NCBI RefSeq assembly: GCF_900108185.1
Contig: NZ_FNVA01000001.1
Span: forward strand, 868,001 to 932,000
Length of the DNA stretch: 64,000 bases
Origin: Bryocella elongata
GTDB lineage: Bacteria > Acidobacteriota > Terriglobia > Terriglobales > Acidobacteriaceae
Direction of reading: 5' to 3'
This document shows positions 20,081 through 28,793 of this stretch, piece after piece (position 1 is the stretch's first letter; each line of letters begins with the position of its first letter). Position numbers and translations under genes: made by a program. A model generated the notes under the pieces. That model had not been told where the DNA came from and did not search any database. It saw nothing but the letters and a program-made list of their open reading frames with translations.

Positions 20081-21171
20081 TCTGCACTCCCTTGCTTTTC
20101 TGTCATTTGTGTCTCCGGGTCCGCGGACTCGGCCGGAGCCAGCGCTTCCATCGACTTCTCCAGCGACCGCACCCGGCGGACAAGCTCGGGCAGCCGGTTC
20201 AAAGCCGCAGACGTCCGCAGCCATGTCCGATTATCCGTTGCCGGAGTGCCGCTGACCAACGCTCCCGCCGCCACATCACTTGCGATCCCGGTCTGAGCCG
20301 TCGCAACGGCACCGTCGCCGATCGTCAAATGTCCTGCCGCACCGACCTGCCCCGCCAGGATGACCTTGTTCCCCACAGTCGTCGATCCTGCCAATCCAAC
20401 TTGCGAACAAAGCAGCGTGTCCGACCCCACCGTCGACCCGTGACCCACCATCACGAGGTTGTCGATCTTCGTCCCTTCGCCAATCTTCGTCTCGCCAATG
20501 CTGGCCCGGTCCACACACGCGTTCGCCTGCACCTCGACCCGGTCTTCCAGCACAGCGCGCCCCGCCTGGTGGATCTTGCTCCAGCGACCGGTTGCATCCT
20601 TCGCAAAGCCAAAGCCGTCGGCCCCGATCACCACACCGTTCTGCAGCACCACCTCGTCACCGAGCACGCAACCCTCACGCACCACGGCATGCGCGTGAAT
20701 CAGGCAGCGCGAGCCCAGCTTGACCCCGGGGTAAAGCACGGCATGCGACAGAATTGCCGAGCCATCGCCGACCACGCAACCTGCGCCAATGACCGCAAAC
20801 GCCGCAATATGAACATCTTTCCCAATCTCAGCCGTTGGATCGATCGCCGCCATGGGATGCACCCCGGGAGCGTACTGCAGAGCGGGGTACATCAGCTCGA
20901 TCGTCTTCGCCCAGGCGAAATACGGGTTCTTAACGCGCACCGTGGCTACCGGAACGTCATGGAACGCCGGTTCGACGATGATCGCCGCCGCCCCGGTCTT
21001 TGCGGCCAGCCGTGCGTAGGCCTGGTTCGCAACGAACGTCACCTCGGTCGGCCCGGCGCTCTCAATCCCATTCAACCCTGTGATCTCAATGGCGCGTGCC
21101 GCAGCAAGGTTGCCATCTGCGCCAGGCCGCAGTTCAGCCCCAAGCCGCTCGGCCAGTTCTTCCAAAGTCAT
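20077..21171 (-). CDS. lpxD: UDP-3-O-acylglucosamine N-acyltransferase
   Basis: Third enzyme of lipid A synthesis; transfers a 3-hydroxyacyl chain from ACP to the 2-amino group of UDP-3-O-acyl-glucosamine, in the cytoplasm. The 364-residue protein has the N-terminal uridine-binding domain (TLEELAERLGAEL, FVANQAYARLAAKTGAAAIIVEP), a long hexapeptide beta-helix, the GADGFGFA loop and the catalytic region NLVMVGHGSTVG with the active-site His. The C-terminal helix ends with a charged tail. It is not beside lpxA, lpxB or fabZ here. A TACAAT box lies 7 bases before the ATG. The lipoprotein gene overlaps its stop by 4 bases. Confidence 0.96.
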   Translation of the reverse strand: MTLEELAERLGAELRPGADGNLAAARAIEITGLNGIESAGPTEVTFVANQAYARLAAKTGAAAIIVEPAFHDVPVATVRVKNPYFAWAKTIELMYPALQYAPGVHPMAAIDPTAEIGKDVHIAAFAVIGAGCVVGDGSAILSHAVLYPGVKLGSRCLIHAHAVVREGCVLGDEVVLQNGVVIGADGFGFAKDATGRWSKIHQAGRAVLEDRVEVQANACVDRASIGETKIGEGTKIDNLVMVGHGSTVGSDTLLCSQVGLAGSTTVGNKVILAGQVGAAGHLTIGDGAVATAQTGIASDVAAGALVSGTPATDNRTWLRTSAALNRLPELVRRVRSLEKSMEALAPAESADPETQMTEKQGSAE

Positions 21172-21178
21172 GTTGGGG

Positions 21179-21184
21179 ATTGTA
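21179..21184 (-). promoter_or_regulatory. -10 box of lpxD, leaderless layout
   Basis: TACAAT (5 of 6 bases match the consensus) is followed by CCCCAAC and the ATG. There is no room for a Shine-Dalgarno sequence after a start site 7 bases downstream of the box. Confidence 0.5.
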
Positions 21185-21212
21185 GCTCGCTGGCTGTTGT
21201 GCGGCTGTGATC

Positions 21213-21731
21213 CTAGCCCTCGAACAGCCCGGCCTGGAGCTCCTCGACCAGCTCTTTGGCTCGCTCGGCCGACACCCGCTTCGAGGGCGAGCTGATCGCC
21301 CCAAGCAACTCCAGGGACCGTATCGCACTGCGGGGCACGAAGATCTTCTGCGTGTTCCCGCGCCCATCCGGCGGCGAAAGCAGCAGGCCTCGGTCCTCAA
21401 GCAGCATGTCGAGGAAGCCGAGATCGAAGCTCGTCAGCCCCTCAAGCTGGTCGTCATCGGGAAACCCGATCCGCAGCCACAGCCCTTCACCCCGCGGACG
21501 TCCCAGAAACGTCTTACGCCCCAATCGCTCCGGATCGTTCGCATCGTCCAGGTTGAAATCGCGGACATAAGCAATAAGCTTGATCGTATTGAGCTGCAGG
21601 GGTTTGGTCCGGCCATCCGGCAAAAGCAGCACCACCGCGTCGCCCTCGACGAAGCCTGCCGGGGGAAGATATCCCCACGACGGCCCCGCATCGAACTGGC
21701 GGATGACGACCTTCTTCCGTGCCGCAGGCAT
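21213..21731 (-). CDS. Conserved-looking protein of unknown function
   Basis: An unrecognised 172-residue cytoplasmic protein. The N-terminal half alternates strands (KKVVIRQFDAG, DAVVLLLPDGRTKPLQ, IKLIAYVRDFNLDD) in a way that suggests a small beta barrel. The middle holds RLGRKTFLGRPRGEGLWLRIGF, and the C-terminus has a helix ERAKELVEELQAGLFEG. No signal peptide, no catalytic signature. It stands alone between lpxD and the CCA-type gene. About 245 bases upstream hold a TACAAT box at 21844-21849 on the plus strand that could serve the next gene. Confidence 0.7.
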   Translation of the reverse strand: MPAARKKVVIRQFDAGPSWGYLPPAGFVEGDAVVLLLPDGRTKPLQLNTIKLIAYVRDFNLDDANDPERLGRKTFLGRPRGEGLWLRIGFPDDDQLEGLTSFDLGFLDMLLEDRGLLLSPPDGRGNTQKIFVPRSAIRSLELLGAISSPSKRVSAERAKELVEELQAGLFEG

Positions 21732-21976
21732 AATCCTCTATTCCCGCCGACCCAACGGGGTGCTTCGGCTCAGATTTTCGCATGTGAAACCCCGAACGCT
21801 GCAGAATGAGTGCAAAATTCTGGCTGTTTTGCCCCAATTGCTGTACAATCCACGAGGGTCGCCACGTAAAGACGGCAGCTTAACCTACTGACAGGCATGG
21901 GGTTAGCTCTGCTGTCCGGATGTCGGACAACAACGTCGGACAAGAACTCGTGCGCTGCCGGGAACGATCACCTCAT

Positions 21977-23857
21977 ATGGCCGATTACATCTACCTGCTG
22001 CAAACTCGCCTGACACCCGCGCAGCAAACTGCTCTCCAACACGTGCGCGATGTCGCCAAGGCTCACGCCATGACGGTCTTCCTCGTAGGCGGAGCAGTGC
22101 GCGACCTGACCAGTGGCTCCCCTGTGCGCGATCTCGACATCGCAATCCAGGGCAATGCGACCAAGCTGAAAAAGGACATCCAGAAGGTTGGAGCGACGCT
22201 GATCGGCGAACATGCCGCTACGCAGTCGCTGTTCTTCAACTTCCCGGGCGGTGTCCGCGTCGAAGTCAGCTCCGCTCTGAGCGCCACCTGGCCGAAGCCC
22301 GGAAAGCCCGTCTTCAAGCCGGCAACCATCCTCGAGGACCTTCGCCGCCGCGACTTCACGGCGAACGCCATGGCGATCTCCCTCAACGAGGGGTCGCTCG
22401 GGCTGCTCATGGACCCCCTCAACGGCATCGCCGACCTCGAGAACCGCGAGCTTCGCCTCGTCTCGAACTATGGCTTTATCGAAGACCCCGTTCGAATGAT
22501 CCGCTCGCAGCGCCTCGTTGCGCGTATGGGCTGGCATCTCGAAGAGAAGACCCACCAGCGCTACGAGACCGGCAAGGCAGAGGGCTACATCTCCGCCATG
22601 AGCGAGTGGGATCGCGGCTACGAGCTCGAGGAGATCCTCCACGAGGAAGATCCGCTCCGCGTCCTGCGCCGTCTCGAGTCCGAAGGCTGGATGCAGGCGC
22701 TCTTCCCGGCACTCTCCGCCGCCAAGGCCAACGAGAACGAAATCAGTAAGATCCGCGATCTCACCGGGCAGCTCGAGGTCGTCAGCATCTTCGCCGATCC
22801 TTCCGCTGTCCAATTCCCATCGCTGGTCGCGAAGCTGACCGCAGCGGAGGTCACCGAGCTCAAGGCCCTGCTCGCGCGTCCCGGCTTTGTCGAGCAGATC
22901 GCTGCGCTCGAGCCCGCAACCCGGGAGTTCGGCACGACCTTCGCCGGCAAGGCTGCAGCGGTGCCTTCCGATGCCTGGAAGCTGCTGCACGTCACCTCGC
23001 CTGAGGTCGTCCTGTCTCTCGCGCACAGTTCGAAGAGCTCGCCGGTGCAGGCACGCTTCACGGCCTTCTTCAACGACTGGTCGCAGGCCCGGACCAAGGT
23101 TCCGTACCAGCTCATGCAGGAGATGCGCATCACTCCCGATCTGCCCGGCTATGCCGAGTTGATCGAGAAGTTGCACTTCGCCATCATGGATGGTCAGCTG
23201 GAGACGGTGGAGATGGCCAAGGCCTTCCTCGAGCCCTACTCTCCGCCGGCTCCGCCTCCGCCGCCCACGCTGCGCCGCCGCGCTGCGAAGGCCACGAAGA
23301 CCTCCAAGGCCAAGGCAAAGAAGGCTACTCCGGTGGTGGATGAGACGTTGGCCGAGATGGCGGCCGCCGAGTCCCCAGCGCTTCCTCCAACACCTACCCC
23401 CGCAGAGCTTGAGGCCTTCGGTGCACCCGCACCGAAGGCCTCAGCTCCTAAGGTTGCTGCCAAGAAGGCCACGGAGTCCAAGCCGGTCGAGGTCAAGGTT
23501 GCCGCTCCCGTGAAGGCTGCCACAGTGAAGAAGGACGTGGCCCCGGCAAAGGCCGCGCCCGCTAAACCGGCGGCTGCCAAGGCTGCCCCGGCAAAGCCGA
23601 CCTCTCACGCGCCTGCCAAACCCGTGTCCAAGGCAGCTCCGGCGAAGGCTGCGGTGCCTGCCAAGGTTGTCGCCGCCTCTGCGAAGAAGCCGGCAGCGAA
23701 GCCCGTCGCGAAGGCAGTACCGGCGAAGTCGGCTGCAAAAGCTGTACCGGCGAAGAAAGTTGTCGCCAAGGCCCCGCTCAAGCCCGCTCCGAAGAAGGCT
23801 CCGGCCAAGCCAGCCAAGAAGGCTGCACCTGCCAAGAAGGCACCCAAACGTCGCTAG
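21977..23857 (+). CDS. CCA-adding/poly(A) polymerase-type nucleotidyltransferase with histone-like tail
   Basis: Class II nucleotidyltransferase that adds CCA or A tails to RNA 3' ends. Motifs: FLVGGAVRDL, the DLDIAI metal-binding pair, RRRDFTANAMAI, MDPLNGIADL and IEDPVRMIRSQRLVARMGW. The enzyme part ends near residue 418; after a PPAPPPPPT linker comes a tail of about 200 residues very rich in Lys, Ala and Pro (repeats such as PAKAAPAKPAAAKAAPAK), like histone H1 or AlgP tails. I choose ATG 21977 because homology starts there; an in-frame ATG at 21920 adds 19 residues without a Shine-Dalgarno sequence. The family allows CCA or poly(A) addition, so specificity is open. Confidence 0.88.
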   Translation: MADYIYLLQTRLTPAQQTALQHVRDVAKAHAMTVFLVGGAVRDLTSGSPVRDLDIAIQGNATKLKKDIQKVGATLIGEHAATQSLFFNFPGGVRVEVSSALSATWPKPGKPVFKPATILEDLRRRDFTANAMAISLNEGSLGLLMDPLNGIADLENRELRLVSNYGFIEDPVRMIRSQRLVARMGWHLEEKTHQRYETGKAEGYISAMSEWDRGYELEEILHEEDPLRVLRRLESEGWMQALFPALSAAKANENEISKIRDLTGQLEVVSIFADPSAVQFPSLVAKLTAAEVTELKALLARPGFVEQIAALEPATREFGTTFAGKAAAVPSDAWKLLHVTSPEVVLSLAHSSKSSPVQARFTAFFNDWSQARTKVPYQLMQEMRITPDLPGYAELIEKLHFAIMDGQLETVEMAKAFLEPYSPPAPPPPPTLRRRAAKATKTSKAKAKKATPVVDETLAEMAAAESPALPPTPTPAELEAFGAPAPKASAPKVAAKKATESKPVEVKVAAPVKAATVKKDVAPAKAAPAKPAAAKAAPAKPTSHAPAKPVSKAAPAKAAVPAKVVAASAKKPAAKPVAKAVPAKSAAKAVPAKKVVAKAPLKPAPKKAPAKPAKKAAPAKKAPKRR

Positions 23858-23910
23858 ACGTTACTTGATCGTTTCGGCCACTCGCCTGGATCACTTCAAG
23901 CAAAAAAGAA

Positions 23911-23945
23911 AGCCCGCAGCGATCTCGCTACGGGCTGTTTTCTTG
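23911..23945. terminator. Bidirectional hairpin terminator
   Basis: A stem AGCCCG/CGGGCT continued by AGCGA/TCGCT (23911-23936) is followed by gttttctt and preceded by caaaaaagaaa, so it can stop transcription from both the plus-strand nucleotidyltransferase gene and the converging regulator gene. Confidence 0.8.
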
Positions 23946-23962
23946 GTCTCCGATACCGAGCG

Positions 23963-25405
23963 CTAATCGCGCCCGCGCTTTCGCACTTCGATGTTCAGGC
24001 GCTTGATCTTCTGATTCAGCGTGGACAGCGGGATGCGGAAGTAGGCGGACGCTTCTGTCTGGTTCCAGTTGCAGCGCTCCAGCCGGTCCGTAATGATGCG
24101 CCGCTCGATGTCTTCCATCACGTCGAAAAGAGAAGCGTCCGACCGTTGATCCAGGAGCGCGGTCGAGTATGAGTTGCCGCGAAGCTGCGCAGGAAGCAGG
24201 TCCGGAGTGAGCTGCGGACCATTAGCCAGCACCACACCGCGCTCCATCGCATTCTCCAGCTCGCGTACATTGCCGGGCCAATCGTAGTCCATCATGAGCC
24301 GCAATGATTCCGGCGCGAGATCTGGTGGAGGAAAGCCGTTCTCGTCGGCGTAGACCTTGAGGAAGTGCGACGCCAGCAGCGGCACATCTTCCTTGCGGCT
24401 GCGCAACGGCGGCAGTTCAATCTGGATGACGGCGAGCCGGTAGAACAGATCCTCGCGGAACCGCCCTTCCTTGACGGCCTGGGAAAGGTTCACGTTCGTT
24501 GCCGCGACGATGCGGACATCGACCTGAATCTCCTGCGTTCCGCCGACGTGCATGAAGCGGCGGTCTTGCAGCACGCGCAGGATCTTCGCCTGCATGTCCA
24601 TGGTCATCGTGCCGATTTCGTCGAGGAAGAGCGTGCCGCCATCGGCGACCTCAAAAAGGCCCTTCTTCGCCGCCACGGCAGACGTAAACGCACCGCGCTC
24701 ATGTCCGAAGAGAGTGGACTCCAGCAGGTCGGAGGGCACGGCGCCCGTGTTCATCGGTACAAACGGCTTATCGCGCCGTGGAGAGTGCGAGTGAATCGCC
24801 TTCGCGATCAGCTCCTTGCCCGTACCGCTCTCGCCCTGGATCAACACGGTGGAACGCGAAGGCGCCACCTGCGCGACCAGATCGAAGAGCTTCAGCATCG
24901 CATCGCTCTTGCCCACGATGTTCTGGAACGAGTAGCGCTGCTTCAACGTCCTCTTCAGCTGGGCCACTTCGCGCTCGGCCGAGCTCTTGCCAATCGCCGC
25001 CCGGATATCCGCCAGCAGCTTCTCGTTGTCCCACGGCTTCTGAACGAAGTTCGATGCCCCCGCACGGATGGCGTCGACGACATTCCCCACGGTCCCATAG
25101 GCCGTGATCATGATGACCGGAAGCTCCGGCGCAAGAGCCTTGATGCGGGGCAGCAGATCGATGCCGCTCTCGCCGGGCAGAGCCAGGTCCAGCAGCAGAA
25201 GGTCATAGCTGTAGCGAGTCAACAGGTCGAGGCCCAGGTTGCCGTCGGCCGCCATCTCGACGCTGAAGCCCTCAAGAGTGAGCAAAGTCTCTAACGAGTC
25301 ACGGATGCCGGCTTCGTCATCGATAATCAGAATCTTCTGGCCCGGCGAGGGTGCCGCGTGGATCGTCCCCGACGCTGGCCGCTCACCTAAAGCTGCATTA
25401 GACAT
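23963..25405 (-). CDS. NtrC-type sigma-54-dependent response regulator
   Basis: A 480-residue activator. Residues 24-140 form a receiver domain (phospho-acceptor Asp in LLLLDLALPG, conserved Lys in FVQKPW). The AAA+ domain follows, with Walker A GESGTGKE, the sigma-54 contact loop GAFTSA, and Walker B GGTLFLDEIG. A Fis-type helix-turn-helix ends the protein (WNQTEASAYFRIPLSTLNQK). It therefore activates sigma-54 promoters when phosphorylated. Its start codon lies inside the kinase gene (8-base overlap), so the two form a two-component system. Targets are unknown; I saw no clear GGCAC-N5-TTGC promoter in the window. Confidence 0.96.
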   Translation of the reverse strand: MSNAALGERPASGTIHAAPSPGQKILIIDDEAGIRDSLETLLTLEGFSVEMAADGNLGLDLLTRYSYDLLLLDLALPGESGIDLLPRIKALAPELPVIMITAYGTVGNVVDAIRAGASNFVQKPWDNEKLLADIRAAIGKSSAEREVAQLKRTLKQRYSFQNIVGKSDAMLKLFDLVAQVAPSRSTVLIQGESGTGKELIAKAIHSHSPRRDKPFVPMNTGAVPSDLLESTLFGHERGAFTSAVAAKKGLFEVADGGTLFLDEIGTMTMDMQAKILRVLQDRRFMHVGGTQEIQVDVRIVAATNVNLSQAVKEGRFREDLFYRLAVIQIELPPLRSRKEDVPLLASHFLKVYADENGFPPPDLAPESLRLMMDYDWPGNVRELENAMERGVVLANGPQLTPDLLPAQLRGNSYSTALLDQRSDASLFDVMEDIERRIITDRLERCNWNQTEASAYFRIPLSTLNQKIKRLNIEVRKRGRD

Positions 25406-28394
25406 GTACTACCTTGCCTTCCTCCGTATTACCTTCAGGTCCAGTCGCTCGCAATTCAGTGCGCGACGGCGCATCGAGAGCGGGGAACTCCAAACGGAAT
25501 ACCGTACCCTCTCCTACGCTGGAAGACACCTCAATGGTTCCACTGTGTTCCTGGACAATTCCGTACGTAACAGCCATGCCGAGGCCTGTGCCCTTGCGTT
25601 GACCGTCCTTGGGCGCGAGCTTGGTCGTAAAAAACGGATCGTAGATGCGGCGCATCACCTCTGCGCTCATGCCGCACCCATCGTCCTCTACCCGTATCTC
25701 CACGCTTTGACCGTTAGACGGTGCTGTCGTAACGATGCGTACAGTCCCCCGGCTTTTTTCCTGCAAGGCATCTTTCGCGTTCAGGACAAGATTCACCAGA
25801 ACCTGCTGCAGTTTGCCGCGATTGCCGTTGACGACAGGCAACCCCTCCGCGAGCTCCGTGGTCACCGTGATCCCAGCCGAGCGCATTGGGTGCTCCAGCA
25901 GCATGACCGTCTCGCGCACCGTGGCATTCACATCCGTGCGCGAGAAGTCTGTCGTGCCCATGCGCGAAAAGTTCAGTAATCCATTGGCGATCTCGCTCGC
26001 GCGGAAGGTCTGCTGAATGATCTTGTCCAGCACCGGTTGCAGCCTGGCGCGACCGTTCTCATCCTGCGCCAGGTGGCTGCTCAGCTGCTTGTTCAACATC
26101 TGGGCATAGCTCGAGATGACGGCGAGCGGCGTGTTCACCTCGTGCGCCACTCCTGCAGCAAGCAGTCCGATCGACGACAGCTTCTCGGCCTGCGTCAGCT
26201 GCGTCTCCATGTTCACGCGGTCGGAGATGTCATCCACGATGATGATCCGCCCCACCGCCTGGAAGTCGCGGTTGAGCAGCGGCGCAATCGTGATGTTCGC
26301 TATCCGCGCCTCACCTGTAGGCGTGGGCAGGCGGAACTTGTATAGCGTGCTCGTGCCTTGTTCGTCGCGCACGCGGTCGAACTCCGTCAGGAACTCAGGC
26401 GGAAACACCTCGTTCAGAGGCTTGCGCAACGCATCGGCCCGGGCCGTCGCGTACATCACCTCCATCTGTGCATTCCAGCTCTCGATGCAGTCCTCGAGGT
26501 CCACCGCAAACACGCCGATGTTGATCGACTCGACGATGTTCTCGTTGAAGTCGCGCAGGCGCTCGAAGTCCGTAATCTTCTGCTCCAGCCGCTGATACAG
26601 CTGAGCGTTCTGGATCGCGATACCCGTGTAGCCGGCGAGCGACTCCAGCAACTCCATATCCTCGGAGCTGAGGAAGTCTCCATCGCCCGTGCGGCCAAGT
26701 CCCAGCACGGCAATCGTGGACAGCCCGGAGCCTTCGTGGCGGGCTGCCCGGCACGGCACGAAGTAGTTCAGGTCCAGCGCAGAAGCAGCACGCCGTTCTG
26801 ACTCCGGCAGCCGCAGCACAGCCTGCGCATTCTCGAAGAACAGGTGAGTGCCACTGTCGCGGCGATCAAAGTCAAGGAAGCCCAGGTCGAGCGATTCCGG
26901 CGCTGAGGCGACCTGCTGCGAGAGCCCATGCGATCCCGCCAGGGTGAAGCGTGTCTCGACGCGGCCCCGCGGCGTGCGGTACTCCTGCGCGAGAAAAACC
27001 GCGACACGCGTTACCAGCAACGTCTCGGGTAGACGCTCAACGATCGAGTCGATCAGCGCCCGCAGATCGGTCTGGGCGTTCAGCTCTTTGCCAAATTCCA
27101 CGAGCGAGGTGCGGTAGTCGATCTTCTTGCGATCGAAGATGCGGTCGACGTGGCCCTGCACCATCCGCTTGAGCGGATCAAACACCAGGCCTGTCACGAT
27201 GACCGCAAGGATCAATCCCCAGTCGCGAAGCCTCTCGCTCTTCACCTGGTTATGGACCACCTCGGCGGCCAGCGCGATGAGGCCGAAGTACGATCCCACC
27301 AGCGCCGCCGTCACCAGCGTGTAGGTGACGCCGCGCTTGAAGATCAGGTCCACGTCCATCAAGCGGTAACGCACGATCGCCCAGCTGAACGTCAGGGGCA
27401 GCAGAATCAGCGCAAAGACCGCAAGGTTCGTCAGGTTGCGTGGCACCGACCAGTCGAACAGGAACGGAACCACGTAGATCGCGGTGAAGGGAAGTGTCGT
27501 CAGCACCGTGCCGCGCGACAGCCACTTCAACTGCTGGCGTTCCAGCGGACGCCGCTCCGTCAGGTACCGGACCCAGAACACAACGGCCGCGAGGATGTAG
27601 TAGGTCGCTAGGTACGCATAGTCGATCTTGTCCAGGCGATGCTGCAGGCGCTGTGTCGGCGACCAGTATTCCAGCGAAAGGAAGCGCAGCGTTGCGAGCA
27701 CAGCCCCCGGGATGTAAAGCAGCGCGTGAACCCAGCGATGTCGCCGCCGCGTCTCGGACTCCCCTGTAAAGCTCAACGCGAAATGCAGGAACAGCGCGGG
27801 TTGCAGAGCCGCCGCGATGAAGTTCGCCGTCAGGACTGTCAGATCCAGCCCATCGAATACAGCCGTGTACTTGAAGGCGTAAAGGATGAACGAGACGAGG
27901 CAGAAGACATAGAAGTGCGTCGACTTCGGAGCCGTCCAGCGTCGAAAGAGTACGTAAAGACCGATTGCCAGGTAGACCAGCGCGATCAGCCGCATCACCT
28001 GGTGATCGGTGCGGTCCGCTGGCTCCAGGATGATCGAGATGTCGATCGATGCCGGAGGACCACCTGCCCTCGGATGCCGCAGGACGGTGTACTTCGCCTT
28101 CGACCAGATACCACTGGCCTCGAGCAGACGCTCCGCGACAGCCATCCTTGGCGTCGGCACGTCATTGATTGCGGTGAGGATGTCGCCGGCTCGCAGGCCC
28201 GCACGATCCGCCGGGGTACCGGCCGGAACCATGTAAATCTCAAGTCCGCTGCGAACTTCTATCTTGGGTGCGCCATCGGTTGGGGGAACATACGTTCCCT
28301 CCTGGACCAGATTTGCAATAGCCAATCCCGCCGCTGCCAGCGTAATGATCGCCAGAAGCAGGGCAAGCAATCGGGTTTGGGCACCGTTCTTCAC
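25398..28394 (-). CDS. Membrane histidine kinase with PDZ, GAF and PAS domains
   Basis: A 998-residue sensor kinase. Order: N-terminal helix (about 8-28); a PDZ-like periplasmic domain (about 45-110; SGLEIYMVPAGTPADRAGLRAGD); about eight to ten membrane helices (about 130-400); a GAF domain (about 435-600); PAS (about 615-735); HisKA with the phospho-His in GVAHEVNTPLAV; and an ATPase domain with LVLNAKDAL (N box), DDGCGM (G1), DPFFTTK (F) and GTGLGMAV (G2). PDZ domains bind peptide C-termini, so it may sense misfolded or cleaved envelope proteins (inference). The start is GTG. It is the first gene of a two-gene operon with the sigma-54 regulator. Confidence 0.94.
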   Translation of the reverse strand: MKNGAQTRLLALLLAIITLAAAGLAIANLVQEGTYVPPTDGAPKIEVRSGLEIYMVPAGTPADRAGLRAGDILTAINDVPTPRMAVAERLLEASGIWSKAKYTVLRHPRAGGPPASIDISIILEPADRTDHQVMRLIALVYLAIGLYVLFRRWTAPKSTHFYVFCLVSFILYAFKYTAVFDGLDLTVLTANFIAAALQPALFLHFALSFTGESETRRRHRWVHALLYIPGAVLATLRFLSLEYWSPTQRLQHRLDKIDYAYLATYYILAAVVFWVRYLTERRPLERQQLKWLSRGTVLTTLPFTAIYVVPFLFDWSVPRNLTNLAVFALILLPLTFSWAIVRYRLMDVDLIFKRGVTYTLVTAALVGSYFGLIALAAEVVHNQVKSERLRDWGLILAVIVTGLVFDPLKRMVQGHVDRIFDRKKIDYRTSLVEFGKELNAQTDLRALIDSIVERLPETLLVTRVAVFLAQEYRTPRGRVETRFTLAGSHGLSQQVASAPESLDLGFLDFDRRDSGTHLFFENAQAVLRLPESERRAASALDLNYFVPCRAARHEGSGLSTIAVLGLGRTGDGDFLSSEDMELLESLAGYTGIAIQNAQLYQRLEQKITDFERLRDFNENIVESINIGVFAVDLEDCIESWNAQMEVMYATARADALRKPLNEVFPPEFLTEFDRVRDEQGTSTLYKFRLPTPTGEARIANITIAPLLNRDFQAVGRIIIVDDISDRVNMETQLTQAEKLSSIGLLAAGVAHEVNTPLAVISSYAQMLNKQLSSHLAQDENGRARLQPVLDKIIQQTFRASEIANGLLNFSRMGTTDFSRTDVNATVRETVMLLEHPMRSAGITVTTELAEGLPVVNGNRGKLQQVLVNLVLNAKDALQEKSRGTVRIVTTAPSNGQSVEIRVEDDGCGMSAEVMRRIYDPFFTTKLAPKDGQRKGTGLGMAVTYGIVQEHSGTIEVSSSVGEGTVFRLEFPALDAPSRTELRATGPEGNTEEGKVVHV

Positions 28395-28793
28395 GGATGG
28401 CGGCCTTCAGGTTCCGGATACGAGATTCTTCGCTGCAACTTTGGTGCCAATCTCGCAACCCTCTCCTGGTATGTCATTTCAGTGTACCGGTAACGCTGGA
28501 TATGTATCTTTCCATAGGTGGATACTGAAATCGGAAGATGAAACCCCGCGAATTGCCAGTATTTGCAGGGGTTCCATACGGCGTCGCCAACGTTAGTCAG
28601 GGACCCTTCGCTTGACCCTGACCCTTGAAATCCTGTGAACTCAAGAGATCATGTCTGTCTTACGGCCCGGGGCCGATGCTCGTTCCTTCGTGGGACGCAA
28701 TCCGCCAACTTTTGTCCTTACGTTTCCGCTACAGCGTCTCCGCCGAGCCGAACTTCGACCTTCCGCCAATGACCTCTGTCAGGCAAGGCGCTC
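28395..28793. promoter_or_regulatory. Divergent region between kinase operon and hydrolase
   Basis: About 400 bases without a gene. It contains a strong inverted repeat at 28542-28573: AACCCC/GGGGTT plus GCGAAT/ATTTGC (one G-T pair, one bulged A) around a 7-base loop, with no T-run on either side, so an operator or RNA structure rather than a terminator. A TACACT box lies on the minus strand before the kinase (28483-28488). A weak TTGAAA-N16-GATCAT pair (28625-28652) could serve the hydrolase. Confidence 0.35.
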
